64,000 nucleotides of DNA from Monoplex corrugatus (lineage: Eukaryota > Mollusca > Gastropoda > Littorinimorpha > Ranellidae): contig JAPXFY010000026.1 in NCBI GenBank assembly GCA_030674185.1, positions 51,364,746 through 51,428,745 on the forward strand, written 5' to 3'. Shown here piece after piece: positions 12,056-24,410 of this stretch; position 1 is the stretch's first letter; every line of letters starts with the position of its first letter. Position numbers and translations under genes: made by a program. The notes beneath the pieces are model-generated. The model searched no databases and had not been told where the DNA came from. It was given only the letters and a program-made list of their open reading frames with translations.

Positions 12056-12204
12056 ATTACCACTCTACCATTACAACGTACCATGACATGAGATCTCCTC
12101 AGTTCAAGACAGCAGGATATATATTATCACAAGAAGAGCTGCCCTCAGCATTGTGCTTTTCACACAGTGCTGACGGTGACACAGACGATTTCAAGTCTGA
12201 CTAA
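12056..12204 (+). CDS. terminal coding exon of a plus-strand gene
   Basis: A strong acceptor (tttgtttaatttcag, ending 12055) opens a frame carrying one base from the previous exon. The exon encodes YHSTITTYHDMRSPQFKTAG, later SQEELPSALCF, and ends in the acidic tail DGDTDDFKSD before TAA at 12202-12204. An AATAAA lies 218 bases beyond the stop. Together these give a convincing last exon. I do not recognise the protein. The tail is hydrophilic and rich in Asp and Ser, and could be a cytoplasmic C-terminus. Preceding exons were not identified with confidence. Confidence 0.65.
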
Positions 12205-12421
12205 AACCGAATGGGATCTACTCCATCAAATGGGAAGGCTAGCCACGCATCAAAACCACTACCAGTTACTAGTAATAAGCCAGCCGTGGCAGAAGTTGTA
12301 ACAGTACGATCAGTACATATGTGATGTCCCACAACGAAATCAGTCTTAACTAGAATTTTGGGTATTTTGAGATATACATATCACTGGAGAGTGTACATTC
12401 TGCTGATTATTTTGGTACTTG

Positions 12422-12427
12422 AATAAA
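12422..12427 (+). terminator. polyadenylation signal AATAAA
   Basis: AATAAA follows the TAA at 12202 by 218 bases, and an A-rich stretch follows within 15 bases. It would end the 3' UTR of the plus-strand gene near 12440. Confidence 0.65.
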
Positions 12428-12679
12428 GCTTGTACTAAAAAAAAATGTAGAAGTTATGTATGTTTAAAGTCATTAAGTTGTATGACGGCCATTTTGAGAA
12501 AACGGCCTCTAAAGTTTTTGTGCTCTCCTACACATTTTCCTTAAATTTCTTTATTTGGTGGCTTTGACCCAGTTTGTTTCTAATTTTTGCTGTCATTATC
12601 TGAAAGGTGCACCAAAGAGTTTTCCATCAGTATATTACATGTGCGGGTACTGTACAGGTTACAGTTCATAATAAGAGAC

Positions 12680-12736
12680 AAAAAGATGTACTTTTGGTAA
12701 GAAATTGCATTCTTTCTGCTGCAATCAGTGCATTAA
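12680..12736 (+). repeat. 57-bp direct repeat, left copy
   Basis: Matches 14076-14132 essentially base for base. It ends exactly at the TTAA where the next element begins. Confidence 0.9.
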
Positions 12737-14069
12737 CCTTTTCATGACACTGCCTCACTATATCTACTATCCCCTGAGTACACTGTAGGCAGGAAGCAGA
12801 TATGCCCTGGGGACACCCTATTTTGGTCATTTTTATTTAAATTTCCTGAGTAGGCTGCAAAAGCTTGCTTATTGATGTTAGAACAACTTTTTAGATCACT
12901 CTTTCATCTCCCTAGTGAAGCAAAAATATATTCTGTAAAGATTCATTTAGTTAGTGTTTTGTACTTTTGAAAATGTCAACGTAAGCCACAAAGTCAAAAA
13001 CCCCAGACAGCCAGCCACAGGAGATTCATAGAAAATTGTTATTTTCAGTATATGTATATGATGGTCAAAAATGCAGGAAAAAGGACATAAAAGACAATAT
13101 TTCAACATTTTAGAACATAATGGTAACAAAGTGTAACATAGCAGTTACATAATTAGCAATATCATTATACAAATAGTGTGGATGTACTATTTCAGTCATT
13201 TCACATAAGTACATGACTTCTTCTAAAGCAATGGTTTGTTTATCCATATGATAACAGAATAGCAAATAAAAAAGTAAATGATAAAGTGCACATAATTAGG
13301 AATTTTAGAAAACCCAAAATGAAAAAAAGACAAGTTAACACAAAACAAACAAGTAAATTAACATGAACATGTAAACAAACACAGACTCAGGCAACTGAAA
13401 AGATCAATGTGGAAGAGAAGAAAAAATATGGAAAGTATATACAACCTTTGAATTTGATGATGAAGACATAGCCTTGATGATGATGTGATGAATTAATACA
13501 GGTTCATGAAAAGAACAATTTTGTTAAAATCACCTTAGCACAAATACACTGAAAAAGCCACAACCACTACACCCGAACACTTAAAAAGCCACAACCACTA
13601 CACTTGATACACTGATAAAACCACAACCACTACACTTGATACACTGATAAAACCAAACCATGCATGATACACTGAAAAGCCACACTAAAACTTATATTCA
13701 CTTCTGCTACTTCAGCGACCGTGAAAGTTGTCCTATTAGCCATGTTTACATTTTCAGAGTGAACGACGCAGGTAACACGAAGAGATAAAGAGTTGGGTTG
13801 GTTGCTTTCAACACAAATTAAACAATGAAATTGCCCCTGTTAAGCTGACAACGTGGCATCGTATGATGTAGTAGAGTTTCTTTGTGTAGTTTCGACACGT
13901 TTTGAGGGAATTTACGGTGACGTACCGACGCCTTTAATTTTAGAACAGGCGTCGTGAACATTCTTGTGACGTGTCCACAGCGACCTTTTGGCCGTCACGA
14001 GCCCCTGGCGACGTGTCCTTACGGCATAGGCAGGAGTCGCGAATATTCTCGCGTCATGTCGCGAAAAGG
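12737..14069. mobile_element. TTAA-flanked element, 1.33 kb
   Basis: Flanked by TTAA at 12733-12736 and 14070-14073. The ends are imperfect inverted repeats, CCTTTTCATGACA on the left and CCTTTTCGCGACA on the right read on the minus strand. No transposase frame is visible. TTAA targets are used by piggyBac- and Kolobok-type elements; the superfamily is inference. A 34-bp minisatellite sits inside. Confidence 0.65.
13545..13690. repeat. minisatellite, unit about 34 bp
   Basis: About four tandem units of 'aaaagccacaaccactacac' followed by 'ttgatacactg', with small variants. Confidence 0.85.
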
Positions 14070-14075
14070 TTAAAA

Positions 14076-14132
14076 AAAAAGATGTACTTTTGGTAAGAAA
14101 TTGCATTCTTTCTGCTGCAATCAGTGCATTAA
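14076..14132 (+). repeat. 57-bp direct repeat, right copy
   Basis: Second copy of the 12680-12736 sequence. After it the text continues as the presumed empty-site flank (TTAAAATACC). Confidence 0.9.
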
Positions 14133-14524
14133 AATACCATTTTAAATTGATTAATAATATTTTTTCAAGAAAAAAATTTCTGTGGGGGATAGATTATAGT
14201 CTACAGAAATCAATTTTGAGAAAAAGTCAAAACACCCCAGATAGACCGTCAGTCACCTTTTCAGCTCCTAGTGCTGTTTGTCTGACTGCAAGTTAAGACT
14301 GATTTCGTGGTGGGAGGTCACATATGTGTAGCAGCTTGCGACAGTAGTAATAACGGTGGTAGTATTGATAGTGGTAGTACTGATGATAATGCAAGTAATA
14401 TAAATCATGAGGTTGAAACTATAAAATGCACAAAAAATGTGGTAGTATTTAGATCTGTGAGGGTAACCTCCAGCAGGTTTTTTTTTTTCCAAATGAAGCA
14501 TTTTTTTCTGAAAGTGAAATATCT
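14133..14524. other. no gene recognised
   Basis: AT-rich sequence with a short run of 'gatagtggtagta'-type trinucleotides. Nothing else seen. Confidence 0.4.
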
Positions 14525-15139
14525 AATAATAATAATAATAATTACAATATTTATATAGCGCAAAATCTTGATAAAATCAAATCTAAGCGCTGAAACAGAC
14601 ACACGCGCACGCGCACGCACACACACACACACGGCTATAAATGGGGAGAAAGAATAAAAGCAATGGAAAATTATAGAGAGCATATTATATACAATTATAT
14701 ATTACAATGTGATTTCCCTCCGAGTGGAGACAGGCTGCAGAGGGGATTGAGTGAGGTCAGGATTTTATGCAGAGGAGAAAAGGTGAGTTTTGAGAGCGGA
14801 CTTGAAGGAGACAAAAGTAGGCTGCTGACGGACTGAGAGAGGAAGTTTGTTCCAGGAGAGCGGACCAGAAACAGAGAAGGCTCGTGGACCATAGGTATTG
14901 AGCTTAGTGCGTGGAAAGCGAAAAGTCAGAGGATCGCAGGCAGAGTGGAGGGTACGTGAGGGAACATAGATCTCAAGTAGGCTTGACAGGTAATTGGGGG
15001 CTGCGTTATTGAGGCTTTTGTAGCGCATGGTGTCTAGTTTGTACTGTATGCGCTTTGATACAGGGAGCCAGTGAAGTGCCAGGAGAGGAGATATGTGGTC
15101 AGCTTTTTTCTGGACATGAAGCAGTTGCAGAAATAGCAA
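14525..15139 (-). mobile_element. CR1/L2-like LINE 3' fragment
   Basis: The minus strand encodes the typical C-terminal domain of CR1/L2-group LINEs: LHWLPVSKRIQYKL, YKSLNNAAPNYLS, PSRTLHSA, YGPRAFSVSGPLSWNKLP and FKSALKTHLF, then a stop. A 3' UTR follows with a CA/CG tract and ends GCGCTATATAAATATTG with an (ATT)n tail at 14525-14545, the usual end of this group. The reverse transcriptase core is missing (5' truncation). Confidence 0.85.
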
Positions 15140-16454
15140 AATTAAGGTAGTTGGTGTGAGTAGTAGTACTTGGTAGTTGAACTATATGCTGGAAGCTGGT
15201 AAAGCCAAAGAACATACTGTAAAGGGACATTGTCCTAGCTTGTTCAAATGACAAAGAAAACACATTCATACTGAACACAAATTAGAAATCTGTATTATTA
15301 TATCACTTGTTGCAACAGTTGTTTATGAAGTAATAATTATCTTTACTATCTTAGTGTCGTTATGTGTAATGAAATTATCAACAACAACAAAAAAACAACA
15401 AAACAAAAATGAAAATAGGCGAGGTAGGACCTCAGGACCTGGCCACTCATGGGTTTATGTGCAGGCTTAAAGCTTGTGCCATGATCATTTTGGATCTTCT
15501 CCATCACACGGCATCTGTGGCTTCAGTGCATATGGAATTCATTCCGAGCTTGGAGAGGTCATCTTGAGAAACTTGAAACTGAAACTTGAAGACAGCAGGA
15601 TGATGCCCACATTCATTCCGATGGGACCATAGACAGGAATGTCACTTTCTTTTTAAAAAAAATGATTTGGTTGGTAGTTTGTAATTTATACATGGAAGGA
15701 AACAGACTCCTTGTAGAACCTTTTTTAAAAAGAAAGATTGTTTCATGTTTACCTGAAGGAGGCTGTGTGTATGACATGAATGTGTTTACAAGGATTTCAC
15801 CTGTTCGCAGGCATATTTTGCACAAGTTTAGGTAGCAGGTCGTTTTAATTTAGAAGTTGCAATGGTATGAGTTCAGCAGGATCTAACCAGTCCTTTTCTG
15901 GCTGCAGTGATCCCAGATGTAAAATCCTGTTGGCAATCATTTTAGAAACCAAAAAACTTGAAAACAGGCAGAAAATGTCCATTTGATTGATGAAACATGA
16001 GATCCACAAAACTTCAGCCAACTGACAAGAAATTCACAAGATTTAGGACACACACTAAAAAAGATCAGATAACATACCTGATAGGTAGATTCTGTTCGCT
16101 GACCAGGAGAAGATAAGTGTTTGGGAGTGCAAATTGATAACTAAATTTTGTCATCCTGTGTGCCGTAAAAACATTTTTGATGTTTGTGTGCGCATTGCTA
16201 TGCAAATTTAAAAGTTGTTTATGGCTTGTGACGTCTGTAGTCCAAAAGACTTAATCATTAATACTTCAGTGTTGGTGGGCATGGCCAGTTGTTTGGGTCA
16301 TGTGTCTGTGGCATCAGTGTTTATGGAATTTGCCCCAAGCATTTCTTGAGAAACTGAATTTGAAATTGACCTCTTTGTGTAAGCTCAGTCTTCTTTTTCT
16401 TCCTCACCCTCAACTCCATGAAGAATCATTGAATGCTGTAGGCCTACTTGAGAA
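15140..16454. other. no gene recognised; two related short blocks
   Basis: Mostly unique. Stretches at about 15515-15590 and 16295-16375 share 'ctgtggc.tcagtg..tatgga' and 'cttgagaaac', so they are diverged copies of a short repeat. No coding region is supported. Confidence 0.4.
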
Positions 16455-16925
16455 CTGGAAATTCTGTGCTGGAAATTTCCTCTTTTCTCTTACTCTTTAT
16501 TTCTGCCTTGTTCTTTTGCTTTCTGTCATGTCTTCCTATCATTTTCTGCCTTGCTGGTCCATTTACCTGTATGTGGTTGATAAAGTCTTGCATACTTTTT
16601 CTTATGATTGATAGTTGGGTACATGTATTAAGTGCATTTTTGGATCTAGGGAGGTGAGATATGCGGAAGTAATTTTAGATAATTTATGCTTGTTTTTATG
16701 TGTATTTTGGTTTCCTTTAAATTTGTATTCATGTGTTTTTTAAATCTCCTGTGTGATAAATTGGACGACATGGTCAACACCAAGGGCATGTCTTTAGATT
16801 ATGTGTGTGAATGCATTGATATGTGTGCTTAATTTTCTTTGTTTTTTTTTCCTGTTGAAGTTTTGTATGTTTTTAAGCTGTTATAGCCCTGATATGGCTC
16901 TATGCAGTCGGCTGGGCTTTAAACA
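16455..16925 (+). mobile_element. SINE family A, copy 3
   Basis: Begins within the 'ctggaaattctgtgctgg' block, so the 5' end is lost. The 3' end is complete (tgatatggctctatgcagtc, then ggctgggctttaaa) with an (ATAACAGTAACA) tail. Confidence 0.85.
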
Positions 16926-17071
16926 ACTATAACAGTAACAGTAACATTTGTTGTTGTGTTTCATGGTCTTTAAACAACATATTAAACAACATAGATCACC
17001 TCTTTAAAACTAGTCTTCTTAGATATACCTTTTTGATTCATCAGATTTTGTCAGATTATAATAATCTCTCA

Positions 17072-17260
17072 TTAACCCTTTTGACTCTGACACCCTATCC
17101 GTCAACTGCAAAAACTTAACTCTTTGACTCCCTTACCCTATCCACCAGCTTCCTGCAGGAAGCTGGTGGAAAGGGTGAGGGAGTCAGATTTAAGTTTTTG
17201 CTTTGCTATGGTTGACAATGCAGGATGCTGGTGTACATGGTGTGAGAGTCAAAGGGTTAA
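17072..17260. mobile_element. TTAA-flanked hairpin MITE, copy 2
   Basis: TTAACCC at the start and GGGTTAA at the end, with the centre forming a near-perfect hairpin around ccagcttcctgcaggaagctgg. Same family as 216 and 62005. Confidence 0.8.
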
Positions 17261-17584
17261 ATGAGTACCATCTTGAGTGCTTGATTTATTATTCTTATAT
17301 GTGTTGTGTGTGCTTAAATGCACATTTACACATAATTCCAGTACAGGAAATTAATGTCACTTAAGATTGAAAACTTTATTTGTACTTTAATAACAATTTT
17401 CTGTCCCTTCCTCTGCTTTAATCAACATTTTCTCCTGCAACAGTCATACAATCAACTTGCAATTTTTCATGCTCATCCCAGGGTCTTCATGCTTTTGTGG
17501 CAATCTGACAGGGTTTAGATGTCGGGGTTCCCCATCATGCAACATCAGCACTGCTTGGTGAATAAATATGTGAGAGCTCAGGGA

Positions 17585-17865
17585 TGGATAGTGTTACATG
17601 ATTTGCACATGTTGGCAATATTACATTATTTCCACATGCTGGAAATGTTACATGATTACCACATGTTGGTAATGTTATATGCTGGCAATGTTACATGATT
17701 TCCATATGTTGGCAATGTCACATGGTTTCCATATGCTAGCAATGTTACATGCTGGCAGTGTTACATGATTTCCACGTATTGGCAATGTTATGTGTTGGCA
17801 ATGTTACATGATTTCCACGTATTGGCAATATTATGTGTTGGCAATGTTACATGATTTCCAAACAT
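17585..17865. repeat. minisatellite, 'ttggcaatgttacatgattt' type
   Basis: About nine imperfect tandem units of 18-33 bp combining 'ttggcaatgttacatg' and 'atttccacatg'. Confidence 0.85.
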
Positions 17866-18841
17866 CAAGGGTTTTTCTCCTGGAGTTTTTTGTTTCTCTG
17901 TCCAAGATGTTTACATTGTGTCAGGAAATGGTGTGCCAGTGTGTCTGCTATATTTTTCCACTGTTGATGAAGATGATGACTTAGAAAGGCTTGTTCATGC
18001 ATAGGATTTCTTTTATTCTGATTCCTAGTGCTCTCACCATTCCTCTGGTTCATTGATTCTCACATCTCAAGAATGGTAAAGAACTTGACTTTTCTTTGTC
18101 ACAGGGTATTGATTTTGGGATGGACCAGTTGAGATTTTAGAATGCCTTAAGACAGTGTGCGTTCTCTTCGGCTGTTCCAAAAATGTACACCAGTCTTTCA
18201 GGCAGGCCTTTCACACACAGCACTGGATGCAGCATGATGATCCATCTCCCTTCTGCAGTAGATTCTAGGTGCAGTGTGAGAAGTGGTGGATTGAAGAGCC
18301 AACTGCTCTCACTATTAGCAGTTAGTGCTTTTTCTATGTTCCATTCAAATTTTTCTGGTTTTTAGTTGTGATGACCATACATGTTCTATGCAAGTTGTGA
18401 ATAAGTTGGCAGTCACTTCCCAAACTGTGACTGGAGAAGAGATTTATCATGACACAACCACTGCTGTATATTAAACGCCTATTGGAGTGGCAGTACTGTT
18501 ACTTCAGGTTCATGTGTACCTATAGCGTTCACGGACAAATTTTCAGGGTTTGTAACTGCTTAGTACATAGTTGAAATGCTAAAGACCGTAAGCAGGAAGC
18601 CTACAGAATTTTTCAAACGCGTTGCACTCGGATTTGAGTGCACCCGCACACAGTGGCTACGGCTCTGCACTAAGCAGTGAGTGCTCAGGGTGCAGCAGAG
18701 TTCTGTGCCGGCACTCAAATGTGAGTGCTCCGGGCGGAAAAAGTTAAATAATGAAGGTGTGGAATTGGATTTGAACATGTTGACAATACAGTGCTGACAT
18801 CACATGACTGGGACAACTACCATGTCATACAGGCCTCAGAT
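17866..18841. other. no gene recognised
   Basis: Mixed unique sequence. A small imperfect inverted pair of 'gcactcggatttgagtgc'-like text lies near 18608-18745. No coding support. Confidence 0.4.
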
Positions 18842-20513
18842 AGATGTGGAATGGGCAAGCATGTGACAAGACTGTTTGCAGAAAAACATTATTTTGTGTT
18901 TTGTACTGTGTCATGTCAAAATTAATGCAAACCCAAACCAGCAGGCTTGCTTAGCTGTCTAGAATTTTTGTGGTTAGCAGCAGTCTTTTAAGACAGGTTC
19001 AGGCACTTTGCTGAGTCAGCGTTCTTCCCTCCCTTTAGCACTTGTCTTGACGCAGTTGCTCTTTTTCATGGCCAGCAGTGTCCGAAACAGGTGCAAGATG
19101 CTTCTGTCTGATTTTTCATCTTTTTGTTTCTCAAGGTGTGTGTTTGGTGTGTTTTCTCTGATTTTGGTGTGGTGTATTCACACACCACAGCAGTTTCTGG
19201 CTCTTGTTTTCCCTGTGTTTTGAACTTTTTTTTTTGTCAGTCATTTCATGTATTTCTTTCCTTCCAACTTTCTTTTCTTTGCACTGCCTCGGTGGTCAAT
19301 ATGCCACGCAATACTGCTGATTGCTGGACTTGCAGCTCTAGTTTTGAGTTGATGCTGAACTCAATGAACCCCACATAGTCCTTGGATTCCAGTCCAGTGA
19401 TTGGCCCACTAGATCTGCCCCAAGGGTCATATGGCTGGGCAAGGACGATGGCTCACAACAAGAAAGACAGAACCCCCACTCCCAGAGGTGTTTTCCCTAC
19501 AATGTGCAGGTGCTCGGGGGTCCCGCTGGGTTGGAACCCTTCTCCAATGCAACACTGGACGGCCAGTGTAAAATTTGTGGAGGCTTTGCATCTGCTCCTA
19601 TGCACAGAGGCAGGGGTCAAGCCTGGCACTGAACCACCGATTCCTTTGCTTTAGGTCAAGTCTTCCCCCTCCCCAAGTGGGAAAGGGGATGGAAAATCAA
19701 CCCTGCAAGACCATGGCAGCCTCCCTAACTAACTTGGTGCCTGCCAACCCCCAACAAGGAGAGTGAGGTGGCTCCCAGGACTGGACAGTGGGCACCCCAC
19801 ATCCGTCATGGGGGGCCTTACTTACCTCTCACCTCATGGACACGCATGGTGCATGCAAGTCTGGTGCCCTCGGAGTGGTACCATCACCCTCTCTGAGCAC
19901 TCGATGGAGGGACTGGCTGTATACCACCATTACGTCGTTACAGTCCTCGGACCGCCCCTCCTTACTACGCAGTCTGGCCCTTCTACTCACCCTGAGGGCT
20001 TCTACTCACCCTGAGGGGAAAGGGCGCTTGTAACCCCTGGGTTCTGGGGTATATCACACCATCCAGTACCAATCCCGCTGGTGGGTGATCCCTATGGAGC
20101 CTTTTACCAACTGGGTTGAATCCATGGAGTGTGCGGGGCATATGGGTGAGCAAGGATATGAAACTTACTGGGGACCTGGGCCCATCAGGCCACCTCAGTC
20201 CCCCAGCCACCCCCTGCCTACAAGAGGTTAGTAAACACCAGGAGAGGCTTGGTGGCGTCCACAGGCCTCTGCCACACTGACGAGCGCCTGTCTGGTAGGA
20301 CACAGCTCCACTCCACTCCACAGTCCGGCCCTGGTACCCAGAATCTCCCCCACAAAGCCTGAGGCACTGAAATGGGGACAGGATGTTCATTCAAAGTTGG
20401 AGTTCAGCTACCTTCTGTGTTTACCTCTGGAGAGAGTGTCTGGCACCATGAGTCAGCATCCTGGTAGAATTTTAGGTCTGTAGGGCTCGTTGGCCTCCTT
20501 GTGACCAGCCATC
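18842..20513 (+). repeat. left arm of a 3.36-kb inverted repeat
   Basis: Aligns along nearly its full length with the reverse complement of 20580-22200, with frequent substitutions and small indels. Landmarks shared with the other arm include 'gcaagcatgtgacaagactg', 'ccaccacagcagtttct'-like text, 'tgccacgcaatactgctgat' and 'gagccttttac'. It is GC richer than its surroundings. Open frames inside are not conserved between arms. Confidence 0.85.
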
Positions 20514-20579
20514 AGCCAGTGCTCGGGTGGATCTTGGTGCACCTGGGTGCGGGCTAAACAAGCCCTGTTCTGAGGGGCG

Positions 20580-22200
20580 GGCTGGTGATCAGGAGGCAAA
20601 CAAGCCCTCGTCACAGTCGGACCTAAAAACACACCAGGACCCAGAGTCATGGTGCCAGACACACTCGAGGTAAACTGGGAGGTAGCTGGGAATCTCCAAC
20701 TGGCCACGAACACGAAGTCCCGATTTTAGTGTCTCAGGCTTAGGGATGAAATCCTAGGTACCAAGGCTGGCCTGTGGCATCTCCTGGGTCGAGCAGTGTC
20801 CGGCCTGACAGACGCTTGTCAATGTGGCAGAAGCTCATGGACACCACTGGCCCACTCCTGGTGTCTCCAATTGCTTGTAGTCGGAGGCGGCTGGAGGACT
20901 GAGGTGGCTGTCAGGGCCTATATTCCCCAAACACCCACTGCAGAGATTCAGTAAAAGGCTCTATAGGGTTGATCCATAGGCAGAGGTTGGTACTGGCTGG
21001 TATCGTATACCTCAGACCCCAGGGGTTACCAGCATCCTTTCCCCTCTAGGGCCAAATTGTGTAGAAAGGAGGGGTGGCCTGGGGTTGTGACTATACTGTG
21101 GTATGCAGCCAGTCCCTCTCCCTCTCCACTGGGCGCTCAGGAAGGGTAATGGTGCCAAGGGCACTCGATTCATATGTACAATGTGTGTCCTTGAGGCCAA
21201 AGGAGAGCAAGGGTCCCCCACGACAGATAAGGCATGCCTGCACTCCAGTCCTGGGAGCCACCTTGCCCCTCCCCATCCTTGTCAGGGTTTGGCAGGCAGG
21301 AAATTAAAGTGCCACAGTGGTGCCTGCAGGGTTGATTTTCATTCTCCCTTCCCAAACGTGAGGGGGGGGGGGGGAGGAGGTTCAACCTGAAAAGCAGACA
21401 TTGATGCCCCCAGCCTCTCTGCCCTAAGTACAGATTCAAAGCCTCCATCAAGTGCCCAGGTTTATTTGCGTATAGATTGGCCGTTGAGTCTGAGGGAGGT
21501 TGGAACTCAGCAGGGACTGCTGCGTCCCAGTGCATTGTAGGGGAAATTCCTTTGTGGGTAGGGGGAAGGTTGTCTTACATGCAGCGAGCTCTCCTTACCC
21601 CATCATCTGTTCCAAGGGACAGATCTGGTGGATCAACTACCAGACCTAAACTCAAGGTCCGTGTGGGGTTCGTTGAGTTGAGGATCAAGATCAGAGCCAC
21701 AAGTCCTGTGATCAGCAGTATTGCATGGCATATCGGTCCACCAATGTAGCACACAGAAAAGAATTGGATGGAAGAGAACTAAATCAAAGTGATCGGTGGA
21801 AAAATGTTAAAAAACACAAGGAAATGAGATTGAACAAGAAACTGCTGTGGTTTGGGGTGAGTCACACAAAAGTGACAGAAAATACACCAAACAAACACCA
21901 CTAGGAACAAAATGCTGAATAACTAGACAGAGTTGTGTCCGTTTCAAAGACTGCTGGCCACGGAAGTGAGGAATTGTGCCAAGACCAGCGCTAAAGGGAG
22001 GGAAAGGCGCCGACTGGCTATCAGACGATGAGTGCCTGACTCTTGTCTTAAGGCTGCTGTTAGCTGCGAAAATTCTACACCAGCGAAGCATAACTTAATG
22101 GTTTGGGGTTGCATCTGGTAGACATGGTACAGTGTAGACACTGAATTATGTCTTTCTCAGCTACAAGCAGTCTTGTCACATGCTTGGCTATCCCACATCC
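20580..22200 (-). repeat. right arm of a 3.36-kb inverted repeat
   Basis: Reverse-complement partner of 18842-20513 across a 66-base spacer. Its outer end matches 'gcaagcatgtgacaagactg' read on the minus strand near 22161-22192. A poly-G run at 21362-21373 is specific to this arm. Confidence 0.85.
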
Positions 22201-22317
22201 ACAACACACAAGAATTGTCATTAATCTAAATACAAATAAAATAGTGGAAATCGTTCAGACATTTTAAACCCAAAACATCAAAACCATGTGACTGTCCGCG
22301 TTCAAGCAAACAGGAAT

Positions 22318-22673
22318 CAGAAAAAAACATGAAAACAGAATCAGAATGTGCGTTCAACACAAGACAAGACAAGACAGGTGCAAACCCTCTGCCAACTGGC
22401 CTTCGTCAAGCCTAAACGTAAGATCACAAACGAACACACACCAAATACAAAAATCTGGACAACAAAAAACAAAACCTCCCTGCTGCCCCGCCCAGCGGGA
22501 GAAAAGGACCAAAATAAAATAAAAATGTGTTCATGAGTAATGGATCTTGTTTTTTTCCTCCTCAGTCCTTATACTTTAGGCTTGACAAAGGCCAGTTGGC
22601 CAAGGGTTTGCGCCTGTCTTGTCTTGTCATGTTGAATGCGCATTCTGATTCTGTTTTTGTGTTTTTTCTGGTT
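22318..22673. mobile_element. fold-back element with about 99-bp arms
   Basis: Arm 22318-22416 is the reverse complement, with few mismatches, of 22575-22673. The inner part includes 'aggcttgacaaaggccagtt' and the outer part 'agaatcagaatg'. A related half copy lies at about 32273-32370. Confidence 0.75.
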
Positions 22674-23109
22674 CATGATTTTATGGTACAGCAAACACGC
22701 ATGTCATCATTAATTACACAAATAGTGGAAATAAGAACGGTGAACATTCAGGCACATAATTACGAGTTGATCATCACTATACAAGCCATATCCATAAGTA
22801 GAGGGATAAAGAGGCATACATCTATGCAGACAGACCTACATCAACACAGACAAGCATACATACATGTCTACATTCATTTATCAAGTAAAAACCTTTAAAC
22901 GACACATTGATCAAACAACTGACCCATACATGGTGAAAACGGAAACATGTAATTATCCAGGGAGTGAAATCTTTCGATATCATGGTGGTTATTAGAGGTC
23001 AGTCTGTTTCCATGGTTACACCACTAGAACTGTTTGATAGTATCGGGCCTTTCAACCACTACCCCAAAACACGCTCATACAATCCCTTTGAAAATTTTTA
23101 AATGTGGAA
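22674..23109. other. no gene recognised
   Basis: Unique-looking sequence with short 'acatacatctatgcagacag'-type text. No support for a gene. Confidence 0.4.
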
Positions 23110-23545
23110 GATATTTCTCCCTCTGGGGGGATGCCAGGGGCTTTTTCAGGGTTCTGGAAATTCCCTGCTAGAAATTTCTTCTTTTCTGTTACTCTTTGTT
23201 TCTGCCTTGTTCCTTTGCTTTATCATTTCTTCCTATCATTTTCTGTCTTGCTGGTCCATTCACCTGTATGTGTTCGATAAAGTCATATGTATTTCCTCTT
23301 AGAATTGATAATTGGGTTCATGTATAAGTGCATTTTTGGCTCTAAGGAAATGAGATATGCGGAAGCAATTTTTGTCAATTTAGGCCTGTTTTATATATGT
23401 TTTAGTGTTTGAATTTGTAGTCAGGTATGTTTTTTTCAGAACTCCTGTGTAATGAATTGGATGGAGTGGTTAGCGCCAGAGGTATCTCCTTAGATTATGT
23501 GCACGAATGCATTGATATTGTACTTAATTTTCTAAATAAAAATTT
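23110..23545 (+). mobile_element. SINE family A, copy 4
   Basis: The 5' end is present (GGGGGGATGCCAGGGGC), the body is typical, and the 3' end is missing after 'gcattgatattgtacttaat'. Confidence 0.8.
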
Positions 23546-23861
23546 TCAGGATTCTTAATTTCAAATCTTTGGGAAGCCCTCTGTCTTTCCATAATATCGA
23601 TTATAGAGTCCTAGAATGCGAGGTGTTCGCTTTCCTCTATTTCAGCCGTGAAAAGAATGTTTGAGTCTACTGAACTGAAGTATTTGGTGAACTTTTCAAT
23701 TCCGTTTCCAGGTCGAAACCTGCATGACAGTTATATGAAAAACTGACCCTATTAAAGAGAAAGTTACTCCATGAACAATGGAAAATTTGACAGGTATAGC
23801 TGTTCTTGCCTTTGTGTTTGTTCTTGCTTTTGTTTTTATTATTGTATATCAACATTATCAT

Positions 23862-24410
23862 TATTGTTTAAAGCCCAGCCGAGTGCTCAAAGCCATAACA
23901 GAGTTGTAACCATTTCAAAACACACACAATACCTTGTCCATCCTGAAACAAATCTGAAAAAGAAACTTCAGTACACATATCAATGCAATCGCTCACATAT
24001 TCTAAGAGCATGCCCCTGGCGTTGACCATTTCATCAAATTTATGGCCAGGGGTTTAAAAACCAAACTTGAATAGGCCTACAAATGTAAACCTAACTCGGT
24101 ACACTAAAGACATATAAAAACTGGCCTAAATTACCTAAAATTGCTTCTGCACATCATATTTCCTTGGCGCCCAAAATATCAATCCCAATTATTATCAATT
24201 CCAATAGGAAGTACGTAAGGCTTTATAGAGCACATACAGGTGAATGGACCAGCAAGGCAGAAAATGACAGAAAGAGACCACAGAAAGCAGGGAGGAAGGC
24301 AAAAACAAAGAAAGTGACTAAAAAGTGGACATTTCTGACAGAATTTCTGGCAGATGGGGATATTAGTTATACTGAAAGAGCCCCCTGCTACCCCTCAGAG
24401 GGCTTGTAGC
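23862..24410 (-). mobile_element. SINE family A, copy 5
   Basis: Minus-oriented: 'tgtttaaagcccagccgag' at the 3' end, 'acaggtgaatggaccagcaa' in the body, and 'actgaaagagcccc' at the 5' end. Much of it lies in the first unit of the tandem duplication below. Confidence 0.85.

Noticed and set aside
19382..21749. GC-rich region with several Pro/Gly-rich open frames resembling a gene
   Set aside because: Frames are not conserved between the two arms of the inverted repeat and lack splice structure.
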